Assembly (NCBI RefSeq): GCF_002946835.1 | Contig: NZ_CP026652.1 | Span: 8,308,001 to 8,372,000, forward strand | Length of the DNA stretch: 64,000 nt | Direction of reading: 5' to 3' | DNA from: Streptomyces dengpaensis | Lineage (GTDB): Bacteria > Actinomycetota > Actinomycetes > Streptomycetales > Streptomycetaceae | Part shown: piece by piece, positions 1 through 9,355 of the stretch | Layout of the letters: each line of letters opens with the position of its first letter | How positions within the stretch are numbered: the stretch's first letter is position 1 | Position numbers and translations under genes: made by a program | The notes under the pieces: generated by a model | What the model was told of the DNA's origin: nothing | The model's input: the letters and a program-made list of their open reading frames with translations, nothing else | The model's database searches: none

Positions 1-2768
1 TCGTCCAGCGCGGTCAGCGCGTCGCGCAGCGCCGCCCGCGTGGTGATCCCGAGTTTCGGATACATCTTGTACAGGTGAGCGCCGACGGTCCGGTGCGAAA
101 GGTAGAGCCGCTCCCCGATCTGCTTGTTGCTCAGGCCGGACGCCGCCAGGTGCGCGATCTCCAGTTCCTGCGGCGTCAGCAGGGACGGTGTGGTCTGGGG
201 TCGGCTCGTCTGACCGGCCGCGCGCAGCTCCTTGCGGGCCCGCTCCGCCCACGGTGCGGCCCCCAGCCGGGAGAAGAGGTCCAAGGCAGCCGTCAGCGGC
301 TCGCGGGCCGGGCCCTTGGCGCCGGTACGCCGCAGCCGCTCACCGAGGGCCAGACGGATCCGCGCCGCCTCGAAGACCCAGCGGTCCGCGCCCGGAACCG
401 ACAACGCGTGCTCGAAGTGCGCGATCGCCTCCTCGTCCGGAGCGCACAGGCCGGCAGCGCCCGAGACGAGCATCGCGTACCGGTCGGACAGTCGGGTGAT
501 CCCGAGCTCGTGCAGGGCCCGGACGTGCGCGGCGGCCTCCGTGTCGCGGCCGGTGCGCACGGCCGCCTCGACCAGGTCGTAGGCGCCCCACAGCGCGTGC
601 GCCACGTACGGGGCCACACTCCCGGCCGGGGTGAGGGCGGTCGCGTGGCGGTAGGCGGCCTCGTAGTCGCCGCCGCCGAGGCAGACCAGGGTCCGTGCCT
701 GGTGGGCGAAGGCCGCGGCCGTGCCGACGCCGCGGCGCGTCCCCCAGCGCACCATCCGTTCGGCCAGGGCGTCCCCCGCTTCCGTTTCCCCTCGTGCCCC
801 GTGCAGCAGCACCTGGTTGTACTGGAAGTACCAGGCGAAGAAGGGATACCCGGTGTCGCACAACGCCGCTCCCTCGTCGGCCAGTTGCTGTGCTTCCTCC
901 CATTCGCCGGTCAGGAAGTCGTCCATGCACAGGTGCACCAGAGCCCCGAGGTGCCGACGGACCTGTCCGCCGCCGTCACGGCCCAGACGGACCAACTCCC
1001 AGAGCCGGTCGCGCAGTTCGCCGACCCGGTCGAGATAGACCGTCGCGGTCGCGCCGCGAACCAGCACCGTCGGATCAGGTGTTCGACGCAGCACCTCACG
1101 GACCTCGTCGAGGCGGGACAGGGCCGCGACGCCAGTGCGCGCCGGGTCGGGGAACGTCCGTGCGGCCAGTGCCAGCACTGGCGGCGGGGCCGGTTTCAGC
1201 CGGCCCACCGTCTCGACGAACGGCGCCCACAGCTCCTCGCGACCGCTCCACCAACAGACCAACTGCAAGGTGTGCAGCGCGTCGACAAGAGCCCGGTCAC
1301 CGACGTCGTAAACCGGTCCGGCCGCTTCGATCGCGCCGACCAGCAGCTGGTGCGCGGTGCCGAGGTCGGCTTCGGTGTTGACGAGGACGTACACCGCGGC
1401 GGCTGCCGCGTACAGGGCGGCGCCTCCGCCGGGATCGGCGTGCTGCGCCCGCCGCAGCAGTTCCGACGCGCCCGCGATGTCGCCGGTCGCCTCCGCGCTG
1501 AGGTAGGCCGCCTCGGCCAGCCGCCGGCTGCGGTCGCCGCCCGAAGGACTCAGATCGGCGGCCCGGGTCAGCGCGGTGACCGCGCCGGCCGCGTCACCGC
1601 GCCGCAGCGCCGAGTGCCCGGCGTCCTGGAGCAGCTGGGCCACCTGTTCGTCCGGCTTGATCGCCGCCTCGGCCAGGTGCCAGGCCTGGCGCTCCGGCCG
1701 GTCGGCCAGTGCGTCGGCCAGCGCCAGGTGCGCGGCACGGCGCTCGGCCAGGGTGGAGGCCGCCACGACCGCCGAGCGGATCAGCGGGTGACGGAACGTC
1801 AGGCGCCGGGCGGCGGTGTCCATCCGGACCAGGCGCCCACGCTCGGCGGTGGCGAGGTCCGCCAGGATGGCGGTGTCCTGCCCGGCGGCGTGGTGCAGGA
1901 CTCCGAGATCGCCGGTGCTGTCCAGCGCGGCCAGCAACAGCAGCCGGCGTGCGGCCTCGGTGAGGACGGTGACGCGTGTGACGAACAGGGCACGCAGGCG
2001 TTCGCCCAGCGGCAGCACCGCCGGCAGTTCCTCCTGCGCGGTCTGCTGTGGTCCGGTAAGTTCTTCCGGCAGTTCCATCAGGGCCAGCGGATTGCCGCGA
2101 GCCTCGGCGACCACCCGTGCCCGGACCCGGGCGGCCAGCCCCGGGTAGCGGGCCGCGAGCAGCAGGTGCGCCGAGTCGTCGTCGAGCGGCGCCAGGTCGA
2201 TCTCGTACAGGCCGCTGCGGTCGAACATGTTCTCCCCGCCGGTCCGGGAGGCTGCCAGGAAGCCGATCTGGCTGCCGGACAGACGGCGGGCGACGAGTTT
2301 GAGGACCACGGCGCTGGCCCGGTCCAGCCACGGCAGGTCGTCGACGATCAGGAGGAGCGGAGCCTCGGCCGCTGTCTGCCGCAGCAGGGTCAGGGTGGCA
2401 TTGACCAGGAGAAGCTGGTCCGGAGCAGGACCGGTGCCGCAGCCGAGTGCGACCAGGAGTGCTTGGCGATACTCGGACGGTAGGTGCTCGACGTCGTCCA
2501 GCACCGGCATCAGGATCTGATGCAGTCCGGCGAACGAGATGTCCGCCTCGAACTCGACGCCGTCGGCGCGCAGTACCCGAGTGCCGGACGCCCTCACAGC
2601 CTCGGTGACCGCGTCGAGCAGTGTGGTCTTGCCGACGCCGGCCTCGCCGACCACGTGCAAGCCGCGGCCCCGGCTGGACTCGTCCTCGAAGAACGCGCAC
2701 ACCCACTGCACGTCCTGGATGCGGCCGACGATCTGCGACCGTCGGCTCCACGGTTCGCTCCCACTCAT
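1..2768 (-). CDS. LAL-type LuxR family transcriptional regulator (C-terminal end beyond the left edge)
   Basis: Large ATP-binding regulator of the LuxR family, a probable transcriptional activator. About 922 codons are in the window and the reading frame is still open at base 1. The protein opens with MSGSEPWSRRSQIVGR. A Walker A motif GEAGVGKTT lies near residues 41-49 and a Walker B-like LLLIVDD near residue 125. A long helical TPR-like middle follows, and a GerE/LuxR helix-turn-helix closes the protein (LTPQELEIAHLAASGLSNKQ, then HRTVGAHLYK). Only a few C-terminal residues can be missing. The start is the ATG at 2766-2768. Its target is unknown. The divergent neighbour is separated by several hundred bases that hold only a regulator fragment. 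Family identity is seen directly; the role is inferred from the family. Confidence 0.9.
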   Translation of the reverse strand, partial: MSGSEPWSRRSQIVGRIQDVQWVCAFFEDESSRGRGLHVVGEAGVGKTTLLDAVTEAVRASGTRVLRADGVEFEADISFAGLHQILMPVLDDVEHLPSEYRQALLVALGCGTGPAPDQLLLVNATLTLLRQTAAEAPLLLIVDDLPWLDRASAVVLKLVARRLSGSQIGFLAASRTGGENMFDRSGLYEIDLAPLDDDSAHLLLAARYPGLAARVRARVVAEARGNPLALMELPEELTGPQQTAQEELPAVLPLGERLRALFVTRVTVLTEAARRLLLLAALDSTGDLGVLHHAAGQDTAILADLATAERGRLVRMDTAARRLTFRHPLIRSAVVAASTLAERRAAHLALADALADRPERQAWHLAEAAIKPDEQVAQLLQDAGHSALRRGDAAGAVTALTRAADLSPSGGDRSRRLAEAAYLSAEATGDIAGASELLRRAQHADPGGGAALYAAAAAVYVLVNTEADLGTAHQLLVGAIEAAGPVYDVGDRALVDALHTLQLVCWWSGREELWAPFVETVGRLKPAPPPVLALAARTFPDPARTGVAALSRLDEVREVLRRTPDPTVLVRGATATVYLDRVGELRDRLWELVRLGRDGGGQVRRHLGALVHLCMDDFLTGEWEEAQQLADEGAALCDTGYPFFAWYFQYNQVLLHGARGETEAGDALAERMVRWGTRRGVGTAAAFAHQARTLVCLGGGDYEAAYRHATALTPAGSVAPYVAHALWGAYDLVEAAVRTGRDTEAAAHVRALHELGITRLSDRYAMLVSGAAGLCAPDEEAIAHFEHALSVPGADRWVFEAARIRLALGERLRRTGAKGPAREPLTAALDLFSRLGAAPWAERARKELRAAGQTSRPQTTPSLLTPQELEIAHLAASGLSNKQIGERLYLSHRTVGAHLYKMYPKLGITTRAALRDALTALD

Positions 2769-3249
2769 CGCTCTCGCCTCGCTTCCGTTGTTCGGCCCGG
2801 GGTGGGTTCTTCGCTGCTCATGAAGTGGAGGTCGGACGGTCGTGGACGAGCACGGCCATCCCGTCGCCCGGCAGGGCATTCGGGGACTGCCGCAGGGGCC
2901 GCACGTGCCGGGCGGAACCGAGCACGCAAAATTGCTACGTTAAGCAACTATTCAGTTTTGATCGTCTTCGCGTAGATGGTCCGACCGGCAGTGACCAGCG
3001 CCGCTGCCTGGTCGTGGGCCTGACGGACGGCGCAACTGCATTGACGCAGCCGTGATGAGGCCGCACTGGCGCCGGGTTCCTCGGGAACGGGCAGTAACCG
3101 CCTTCTTCGTTGAAGCGGCGGTGCCGAAGCCTGCTGCGAGGGAACGCCTGCCGTCCGACCGGCCACCGGGGCAGCGGGTCTGCCACCCCTGGGCCGGGGC
3201 GACTCACCATGGGCTCGGCGAGGGCACATGCGGAGAGTGTGCGCAGAGC
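2769..3249. other. Intergenic region with a possible operator palindrome
   Basis: No convincing gene is present. A locally AT-rich stretch contains an interrupted palindrome at 2932-2947 (TTGCT, six-base spacer, AGCAA), next to an ACTATTCAG motif. It could be an operator for the LAL gene or a relic of the regulator whose tail lies just to the right. This rests on inspection only. Confidence 0.3.
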
Positions 3250-3380
3250 GCAGGTCGCAACGTTCCGCAGGGCGGCGGCGAACTGCTTGAGATCCAGGCC
3301 GGACAAACGGTCGAGGAAGTGGCCGCGCATGGCAGCCAGATTCGCGCTGTGCTCCTGTGCGGTCGGCTGCGGGGCGCGGG
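3250..3380 (-). pseudogene. MarR-like regulator C-terminal fragment
   Basis: About 40 codons on the minus strand read like the tail of a MarR-family repressor, with the pattern AQEHSANLAAMRGHFLDRLS followed by LDLKQFAAALRNVAT. The DNA-binding winged helix is absent, because upstream on this strand is the 3' end of the SDR gene at 3436. I take it as a decayed remnant brought together with the SDR by rearrangement. Identity is moderate because the fragment is short. Confidence 0.35.
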
Positions 3381-3435
3381 GCGTGGTGGCGTCCCGCAGT
3401 CGGCTGGGTGTCCGGGAACGGGGAGTGGCGGCCGG

Positions 3436-4218
3436 TCAGCGGCGTCCGGCCCGGACGCCGCCGTCGACGTCCCAGATGGCGCCGGTGATCCAGCTGGCCT
3501 GGTCGGACAGGAGGAAAGCCACGGTGGGAGCGACGTCCTCGGGGGTTCCGATGCGGCCGAGAGGGTGGAGGTCGTTGAACGCCTCGAGCGCGGAGTCGAT
3601 GTCGTCCTTGGGGATGAACGCCTCGTAGATCGGGGTGCGGACCACGGCGGGGGCGACGGCGTTGACCCGGATGCCGTGCGGTGCAAGTTCCAGGGCCAGG
3701 TGCTGGGTGAGGGAGTGCACGCCGGCCTTGGCCACCGAGTAAGCCGAGGAGGGTGTCGCTGCCATGGCCTGATGCACCAGCATGCCTCCAATGTTGACGA
3801 CGGCTCCCTTGGTGCCGCGCGCGATCATGTTGCGGGCGACGGTCTGGGTCACGAAGTAGAAGGCCCGGGTGATGGCCTGGTAGCGGTCGTAGTCCTGTGG
3901 GGTGTGCTCCAGGAAGGACTTGGGCTCGAAGACGCCGGCGGCGTTGACGAGGAGGGTGGCGTCGGCGTGCTGTTCGGTGAGGGTGTCGCGCAGGCGGTCC
4001 ACGGCGGCGCGGTCGAACAGGTCGGCGGCCAGGCCGACGGCGTTGCCGAATTCGGCCAGCTCGGCTGCAGCCTTGGCGGCGCTGGCCTGCGTCCGGCCGG
4101 TGACGACGGCACTGCCGCCGCCCTGAAGGACACGGCGGGCGACGGCCAGTCCCATACCGCTGGTGCCGCCGATGACGACGACCTTCTGCCCGGTGAAGTC
4201 GAGAGAGTTGCTGGACAT
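3436..4218 (-). CDS. SDR family NAD(P)-dependent oxidoreductase
   Basis: Short-chain dehydrogenase/reductase of 260 residues, the usual length of a classical SDR. The Rossmann glycine motif is GGTSGMG near residue 16 and the structural NAAG motif is present (VNAAGVF). The catalytic YxxxK is YSVAK, and [12 protein letters not shown] is the usual proline-containing segment after it. The C-terminus [11 protein letters not shown] is the canonical SDR end. The start at 4218 was chosen because AGGAG precedes it by 8 bases. Upstream in-frame starts would give a poor, non-conserved extension. It is divergent from the LysR gene at 4573, the classical arrangement in which LysR controls the dehydrogenase. 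The substrate is unknown. A truncated second copy lies at 7621-7983. Confidence 0.93.
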   Translation of the reverse strand: MSSNSLDFTGQKVVVIGGTSGMGLAVARRVLQGGGSAVVTGRTQASAAKAAAELAEFGNAVGLAADLFDRAAVDRLRDTLTEQHADATLLVNAAGVFEPKSFLEHTPQDYDRYQAITRAFYFVTQTVARNMIARGTKGAVVNIGGMLVHQAMAATPSSAYSVAKAGVHSLTQHLALELAPHGIRVNAVAPAVVRTPIYEAFIPKDDIDSALEAFNDLHPLGRIGTPEDVAPTVAFLLSDQASWITGAIWDVDGGVRAGRR

Positions 4219-4572
4219 GCGTGTGCTCCTGGATGCGTGTTCTGTGCGGGTTGCAGGGACCCGTATGGGCTCGCGTTTGGGTTGTATGTTGATAAAAGGG
4301 GATGTGCGGATATGAGCTACGCGCACGAGGGCGGGTACCCATCCTGAGCGCCAGAGATGTGCTCCTTGCTTGCTATTCGCGAGCAAAGCGTCAAAGGCGG
4401 CCGAGTCGCTTGCAACTCATGCAGAGGCTGGCTCGGGGCCTCGCGGTACTGGCCGGTCCCCGAATATCCGGGGAACGCCTCAGACTGTAGGGCGCTCCGC
4501 AAGGCTCCGGTAGAGGACCAGGGCGAATATGGATATAACGGACGACTATGCCGCAGAGGAGAGAGTCGAATC
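4219..4572. promoter_or_regulatory. Divergent SDR/LysR promoter region
   Basis: A 354-bp gap lies between the SDR start and the LysR GTG start. It is more AT-rich than its surroundings and contains short inverted repeats such as TTGCTATTCGCGAGCAA near 4368. Parts of it, including the CTCTACCGGAGC block, are conserved in inverted orientation near 7532-7560, beside the decayed copy. A LysR operator is expected here from the arrangement; the exact site is inferred. Confidence 0.5.
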
Positions 4573-5553
4573 GTGAACATCGAGGCGTTGCGCTACGCCC
4601 AGGCCGTGTCCCGGACGAAGTCCTTCAGTTCCGCCGCGCGGGCTTACGGGGTGACCCAGCCGGCCCTGTCGAACGGTGTCGCCCGGCTGGAGGAGGAGCT
4701 CGGCGTCAAGCTCTTCGACCGCTCACCGCGCGGAGTCAAGCCCACGGCACACGGCGCACGGATTCTGCCGCTGATCGACCGCGTCCTCGACGACCTCGAC
4801 ACGCTTCTCGCCGAGACCCAGCGGCTGGCCCGTCCGGTCACCGAAGCGATCCGCATGGGCGTTTCACCCCTGATCGGGGCCGACCTGGTCGGACGGGCGT
4901 TCCAGGCTGCCCGTACCTTGGAGCGTCCACGCGACCTGGTCCTGCGGGAGGCGGACCTCGAGCCCCTGCGCAGCGAACTCCAGACAGGCCGCCTGGACAT
5001 CGTCCTCGTCCCCGCCGTGTCCGGCATGCCCACGTTCCGGCACCGCGTCATCGCCCGCGAACCGGTGGTCGTGATCGACCCGGCCGCCTCCGGGGACGAC
5101 GGCCCGGTCGAGCTCAAGGCCGTAGCGGACGCCGCCTACATCCTCGGGCCCAGCACCTGCGGCCTGACCACCTTCACCACCGAACTCTTCCACAGCCACG
5201 ACCTGGCGCTGCGTACCTACCCCGGCGAAGCCGCCAGCTTCCGGGCGGTGGACGAGTGGGCAGCGATAGGCCTGGGCGCAGCACTCCTGCCCCGCTCCAA
5301 GGTCACACACGAGCACGCGAGCTGCCGCCCCCTTCTCCGGGCTGGGACACCCGTCGAGATCGCCTACGAGGCCGTCTGGGACTGCGACACCCCTCTTGGA
5401 GCCGACCTGGAGGAATTGGTCACGGCGCTTACCGTGGCCGGAGAGGCCCCACTGGTCGGACCCGACCCCGCACCCCGGGGGCGGGAGATGAGCGAAGGTC
5501 ACGGACGCCAGACTCAGCCGTTGGGCAAGCAGCAGGGCCGCCACTCCGGCTGA
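4573..5553 (+). CDS. LysR family transcriptional regulator
   Basis: 326-residue LysR regulator. The N-terminal winged helix-turn-helix reads NIEALRYAQAVSRTKSFSSA, then GVTQPALSNGVARLEEELGV and LFDRSPRGVKPT, a textbook LysR DNA-binding domain. The effector-binding domain follows from about residue 90. The GTG start at 4573 was chosen because AGAGGAG precedes it and translation from it starts exactly at the conserved domain; an upstream in-frame start would add about 70 unrelated residues. It is transcribed away from the SDR gene and probably regulates it and itself. The inducer is unknown. The last 35 residues are low-complexity and not conserved in the family. Confidence 0.92.
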   Translation: MNIEALRYAQAVSRTKSFSSAARAYGVTQPALSNGVARLEEELGVKLFDRSPRGVKPTAHGARILPLIDRVLDDLDTLLAETQRLARPVTEAIRMGVSPLIGADLVGRAFQAARTLERPRDLVLREADLEPLRSELQTGRLDIVLVPAVSGMPTFRHRVIAREPVVVIDPAASGDDGPVELKAVADAAYILGPSTCGLTTFTTELFHSHDLALRTYPGEAASFRAVDEWAAIGLGAALLPRSKVTHEHASCRPLLRAGTPVEIAYEAVWDCDTPLGADLEELVTALTVAGEAPLVGPDPAPRGREMSEGHGRQTQPLGKQQGRHSG

Positions 5554-5595
5554 TCCATACGAAAACGACCTCCGGCTGTGCTGTGAACCGCTTGC

Positions 5596-7035
5596 CTACC
5601 CGCGATAGGTCTCCAGCAGCCGTAGCCAGACCTCGCTGATCGTCGGGAAGGCGGGGACGGCGTGCCAGAGTCGTTCGACCGGCGCCTCGGTGGTGACCGC
5701 GATGGTTGCCGAGTGCAGCAGTTCTGCGACGCCTGGGCCGACGAAGGTGACTCCGGCCACGGTGCCGCGGTCGGTGTCGACCAGCATACGAGCCTTGCCG
5801 CGGTACCCCTTCGCGTACTGGGCGGCGCCGTCGACGCGGCCGATGTCGTAGTCCACCACCTTGACCCGGCGCCCGGTGCGCTCCGCTTCCCGCGTGGTCA
5901 GGCCGACGGCGGCGACCTCGGGGTCGGTGAAAATCACCTGCGGTACGGCTTCGCTGTCGGCGGTTGCGACGTGTGGGCCCCATTTGCTGTCGTCCACCGG
6001 TTCGCCGTGGGCGCGGGCGCCGATTACGGCGCCGGCAATCCGGGCCTGGTACTTACCCTGGTGGGTCAGCAGGGCGCGGTGGTTGACGTCGCCGACCGCG
6101 TAGAGCCATCCGTCCGTGACGGCGCTGACCCGGAAGGTGTCGTCGACGGTCAGCCAGTCGCCGGGAGTGAGCCCGATGGTCTCCAGGCCGATGTCGCCGG
6201 TACGCGGGGCCCGGCCGGTCGCGAACAGAATCTCCTCGGCGGTCAGCTGCCCGCCGTCCGCCAAGGTGATGCGTGCCTCCCCGTCGGCTCCTCCCTCTCG
6301 TGTCACGGACGTGACGGAGGCTCCGAATCGCAGGTCAACGCCAGCTTCACGCAATGCGTCCGCGACCATCTCGCCGGCGAACGGCTCCATGCGGGCAATC
6401 AGCCCGCTGCCTCGGACCAGCATGGTCACCTGGGCGCCGAGCGCACGCCAGGCGGTGGCCATTTCGACGGCCACCACTCCGCCGCCGACCACGGCGAGAC
6501 GACCGGGCACACGGTCGGCGCTGGTCGCCTCACGGTTGGTCCACGGACGAATGTCGTCCAAATGGGGGAGGTCCGGCATTGCCGGGCCAGTGCCAGTGCA
6601 GACAGCGACCGCGTGGCGGGCACTGAGCCGCACGGTCTCGCCGTCGGGGGTGGTCACCACGACCTGGCGGGGGCCGTCGAGGCGGCCGTGGCCGCGCATG
6701 AGGTCGACGGAGACCGACTCCAGCCAGGCGACGTGGTTGTCGTCCTGCCAGCGCCTGACGATGTCGTCGCGGTGTGCGAGGACGGCGGCCACATCGAGGG
6801 GTCGGTCCACCGCCCGTTTCAGTCCCGGCACGCGGAGGGCGTCGGCACGTGCCAGCGTCGGCCGCAGCAGCGCCTTGCTGGGCTCGCACGCCCAGTACGA
6901 ACACTCGCCGCCGAGTAGCTCGCGCTCCACGATGACGGTACTGAGTCCCGCGGCATGGGTCCGTTCGGCCACGTTCTCGCCCACGGGGCCCGCGCCGATG
7001 ACGACGACGTCGTAGGTGCGGTGAGTGTCGTTCAC
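5596..7035 (-). CDS. FAD-dependent pyridine nucleotide-disulfide oxidoreductase
   Basis: 479-residue class I flavin disulfide reductase, related to dihydrolipoamide dehydrogenase and mercuric reductase. The FAD Rossmann motif is VVVIGAGPVGENVA near residue 10. The redox disulfide is GGECSYWACEPSK (Cys-x4-Cys). The NAD(P)H motif is VVGGGVVAVEMA, and a second FAD contact is YAVGDVN. The C-terminal dimerisation domain contains FTDPEVAAVG and HAVPAFPTISEVW. In the latter the usual active-site HxHPT is replaced by HAVPAFPT, so one His is in place and the family proton relay looks only partly conserved. The GTG start at 7035 is preceded by an AGGAAACAGCT ribosome site. The substrate cannot be deduced. 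It sits between the two copies of the SDR/LysR junction. Confidence 0.92.
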   Translation of the reverse strand: MNDTHRTYDVVVIGAGPVGENVAERTHAAGLSTVIVERELLGGECSYWACEPSKALLRPTLARADALRVPGLKRAVDRPLDVAAVLAHRDDIVRRWQDDNHVAWLESVSVDLMRGHGRLDGPRQVVVTTPDGETVRLSARHAVAVCTGTGPAMPDLPHLDDIRPWTNREATSADRVPGRLAVVGGGVVAVEMATAWRALGAQVTMLVRGSGLIARMEPFAGEMVADALREAGVDLRFGASVTSVTREGGADGEARITLADGGQLTAEEILFATGRAPRTGDIGLETIGLTPGDWLTVDDTFRVSAVTDGWLYAVGDVNHRALLTHQGKYQARIAGAVIGARAHGEPVDDSKWGPHVATADSEAVPQVIFTDPEVAAVGLTTREAERTGRRVKVVDYDIGRVDGAAQYAKGYRGKARMLVDTDRGTVAGVTFVGPGVAELLHSATIAVTTEAPVERLWHAVPAFPTISEVWLRLLETYRG

Positions 7036-7460
7036 AGCTGTTTCCTGTGTCTTTCTCGGTTTCGCGGGCTTGGATTCTGAAGCGAGGGCGCGCGCGGGCG
7101 TCCAGGCCCACTTCCCCGCGGCCCGCGGTGCTCGGCCGTTCCGGCTGGCCTGGGGGACCGAAGGCTGTCAGCCCCGCCGGGAACTGCGGCTTCACCGGAT
7201 GACTGCATTTCGATAGGGCAGACGAGCCTGAAGCGCCCAGCCATGCCGGCCGGTCGCTGAAGGTGACCGCATGGCGAACTCCGCGCGGGCGGTTTCGATG
7301 TCGGAGACCATTCACCTTCATAGATGCGGGTACCGCAACCCGATCTGCCCCAGTTGAGCAAGTGCCGGACTGCCACTTGATTCGCCACCCGTCAAGTAGG
7401 TGACGGTCATGTCTGCGCCGATTGGCCACGCCCAAAGAGGAGCTGAACGTGGCGAAGGTA
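7036..7460. other. Intergenic region, no gene seen
   Basis: About 425 bp between the flavoprotein start and the inverted duplication copy. No codon-biased frame or recognisable RNA is visible. Confidence 0.5.
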
Positions 7461-7943
7461 TAGCGCAACGCCTCGATGTTCACGGCTCCCTCCTCCTGGC
7501 TATAGCCACCCGCTATGCCCGCATTACTCATGATCCTCTACCGGAGCCGCGCGGAGCGATCTACGGTCCCTTCCGGCTTGCGATTCGCAAGCGGCTGAAC
7601 ACGCATCCAGGAGCACACGCATGTCCAGCAACACTCTCGACTTCACCGGGCAGAAGGTCGTCGTCATCGGCGGCACCAGCGGTATGGGACTGGCCGTCGC
7701 CCGCCGTGTCCTTCAGGGCGGCGGCAGTGCCGTCGTCACCGGCCGGACGCAGGCCAGCGCCGCCGAGGCTGCGGCCGAGCTGGCCGAATTCGGCAACGCC
7801 GTCGGCCTGGCCGCTGACCTGTTCGACTCCGCGCTCGAGGCGTTCAACGACCTCCACCCTCTCGGCCGCATCGGAACCCCCGAGGACGTCGCTCCCACCG
7901 TGGCTTTCCTCTCCTCCTGTCCGACCAGGCCGACTGGATCACC
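7461..7943. repeat. Inverted duplication, copy 2 (decayed SDR/LysR junction)
   Basis: Reduced and inverted copy of 3436-4595. At 7461-7483, on the minus strand, it keeps the first eight codons of LysR (VNIEALRY); the LysR frame diverges after that. A shortened promoter segment follows, then the truncated SDR. The intergenic part is about 138 bp against 354 bp in copy 1. Confidence 0.8.
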
Positions 7944-7983
7944 GCTGCAGCGGATCCTGCACAGGAGAGGTCAAGACTTGTGA
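7621..7983 (+). pseudogene. Truncated duplicate of the SDR gene at 3436-4218
   Basis: The first 75 codons are nearly identical to the intact SDR ([18 protein letters not shown], then [15 protein letters not shown]). The frame then jumps from LAADLFD directly to [15 protein letters not shown]. This removes about 139 codons, including the NAAG motif and the catalytic YxxxK. The junction carries the shared bases TCGAC, consistent with a microhomology deletion. A 5-base insertion (an extra TCTCC) near 7910 then shifts the frame, so the DVDGG terminus is lost. The ribosome site upstream is intact, so a 120-residue remnant could be translated, but it cannot be an active dehydrogenase. Confidence 0.85.
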
Positions 7984-8150
7984 TCTGGACCTCTTCAGGG
8001 GACTTTCTTTAAACGGCTTGACCTCAGGCCTTCCGCAGTCGGATAACAATCCGTGATTTCCCAAGGGAGGGCCTACGGCGCGCCCCAAAGGGGTCGAGCC
8101 TACTATTATGAGGAACGGCAAGGCTTCGAGACCCAGAAAGGCAAGTCGTC

Positions 8151-8384
8151 ATGCACTGCTTTGACTGCGTTCTCGAGAGTCGTGCTTCGACCGTCCCAGC
8201 AAGCCCGGCCGTCGCTGCAGCCGTTTGCGCTCGGTGCGGAGCCGGCATCTGTGGCAGGCATGCGCATGTCACTAGCGACCCGCTTCCCGGCCCGCCCATC
8301 TCCTCCACCCCGATGCCCGAAGCCAGACGACTGACGTGCGAACTCTGCTACGAAGCCGAGCGCGCTGCCGCCGGTCGTGCTTGA
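8151..8384 (+). CDS. DUF2180 family zinc-ribbon-like small protein
   Basis: 77-residue protein beginning MHCFDCVLESRAS. Two Cys-x2-Cys pairs lie in the N-terminal half (CFDC, CARCGAGIC) with GRHAH between them and the last pair, and CELC lies near the end. This cysteine/histidine spacing and size match the DUF2180 family common in Streptomyces, probably a small metal-binding protein of unknown function. AAAGGCA precedes the ATG. It stands alone, with no operon partner. Confidence 0.8.
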   Translation: MHCFDCVLESRASTVPASPAVAAAVCARCGAGICGRHAHVTSDPLPGPPISSTPMPEARRLTCELCYEAERAAAGRA

Positions 8385-9355
8385 GCGATGTGTCGCAGTT
8401 CTTACCCACCATCCGCGATGCGGCTGCTCTATGACGTCGTGTTGCGTCCGACGGAATTACCGCCGCTCTGTGCTGCCTCTACGAGGGCTGGAGCTTACCC
8501 TGCGGGTTTTGGGAGTCGGGTCGGGGCCGGGAGGCCACGGAGCAATACAACAAAGAAGTCAGCGTTGTGCGAGCGCGATGCGCAGTGACGCGGCACATTG
8601 GCCGGTGAGTCGCACTGCTGCGGCTGCTCCCTCACCGTCGCCCGGCTTAAGTGATCATTGGGGGACAGGCTTTAGTTAGGCGGCGAATCCGGGACACAGT
8701 GCGCGCCCCGGCTTCGGGCAACCGCCTGGCCATAACGGAGAGCCGGGCGGGGAAGACCGGGGCTTTTACCGCCTCTGCTGGTCCCAGCAGCAGCTGAACC
8801 CAGCCTGTGTGATCGCCCGGCCCAGGGTGGCCTCGACGCCTGTCTGTATGCCGCTGAGCCGACTGCGGATTCGCCCGAAGGTGGCGCCCTGCAGCGAGGG
8901 GCTCATGCCTACCGATCGCGGCTGCGGAAGTCCCGCCAGCCCGCCATGTGGCGATCGGCACCGTGAGCCGCAGACGCTGTCCATGAGGGCGACTTCAAGC
9001 AGTCATGGATCTTCACACCACGGGTCCAGGTTAAGCCGACATCGTGGGGCCGTGTAGGTGTCACACCCAACTGTTGTGTGCCGGAGCCGTGGGCCAGGTT
9101 TTCGGCGACACGCGCCCCGGCAGCGGTCGACACTTGGCTGCGGTCCTTCCGTTGGGGCTACCACCCACGGTCTCGCCCGGGCACGCCCCGCAGGCGAGGC
9201 TCATCCCCGGGCCCGGTGGACAAGGCGCTGTCCCCGGCGAGCTGACCGGCCTGGCTGGTGAGGGGGGCCGGAAGGCCGTCCCCTGCACCCTGTGTGCCGG
9301 CGGAGCAGGGTTGCCGGCCACCGGGGGACGAGGTGGAGGAGCATGGTGACGGTTG
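8385..9355. other. Gene-poor interval
   Basis: About 970 bp with no frame showing codon bias plus a recognisable start or family. Short open frames on both strands have proline/arginine-rich compositions typical of non-coding high-GC DNA. No RNA gene is recognised. Confidence 0.5.

Larger units (their letters stand above)
3436..4595. repeat. Inverted duplication, copy 1 (intact SDR and LysR start)
   Basis: This segment contains the SDR gene, the divergent promoter and the first codons of LysR. It recurs in inverted orientation, shortened and mutated, at about 7461-7943. The shared parts are the LysR start (VNIEALRY), the CTCTACCGGAGC promoter block, the SDR N-terminal 75 codons, and the SDR segment [20 protein letters not shown]. 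Confidence 0.8.

Noticed and set aside
75..2483. A very long plus-strand open frame opposite the LAL regulator gene.
   Set aside because: Its translation is Arg/Gln/Gly-rich with no family resemblance and mirrors the codon bias of the minus-strand gene, which has clear Walker and helix-turn-helix motifs.
7018..7055. A match of about 15 bases to the lacZ ribosome-site region of common cloning vectors (AGCTGTTTCCTGTGT) just upstream of the flavoprotein start.
   Set aside because: The match ends on both sides and the flanks are high-GC native coding sequence. It is a plausible native ribosome site, so vector contamination is not supported.
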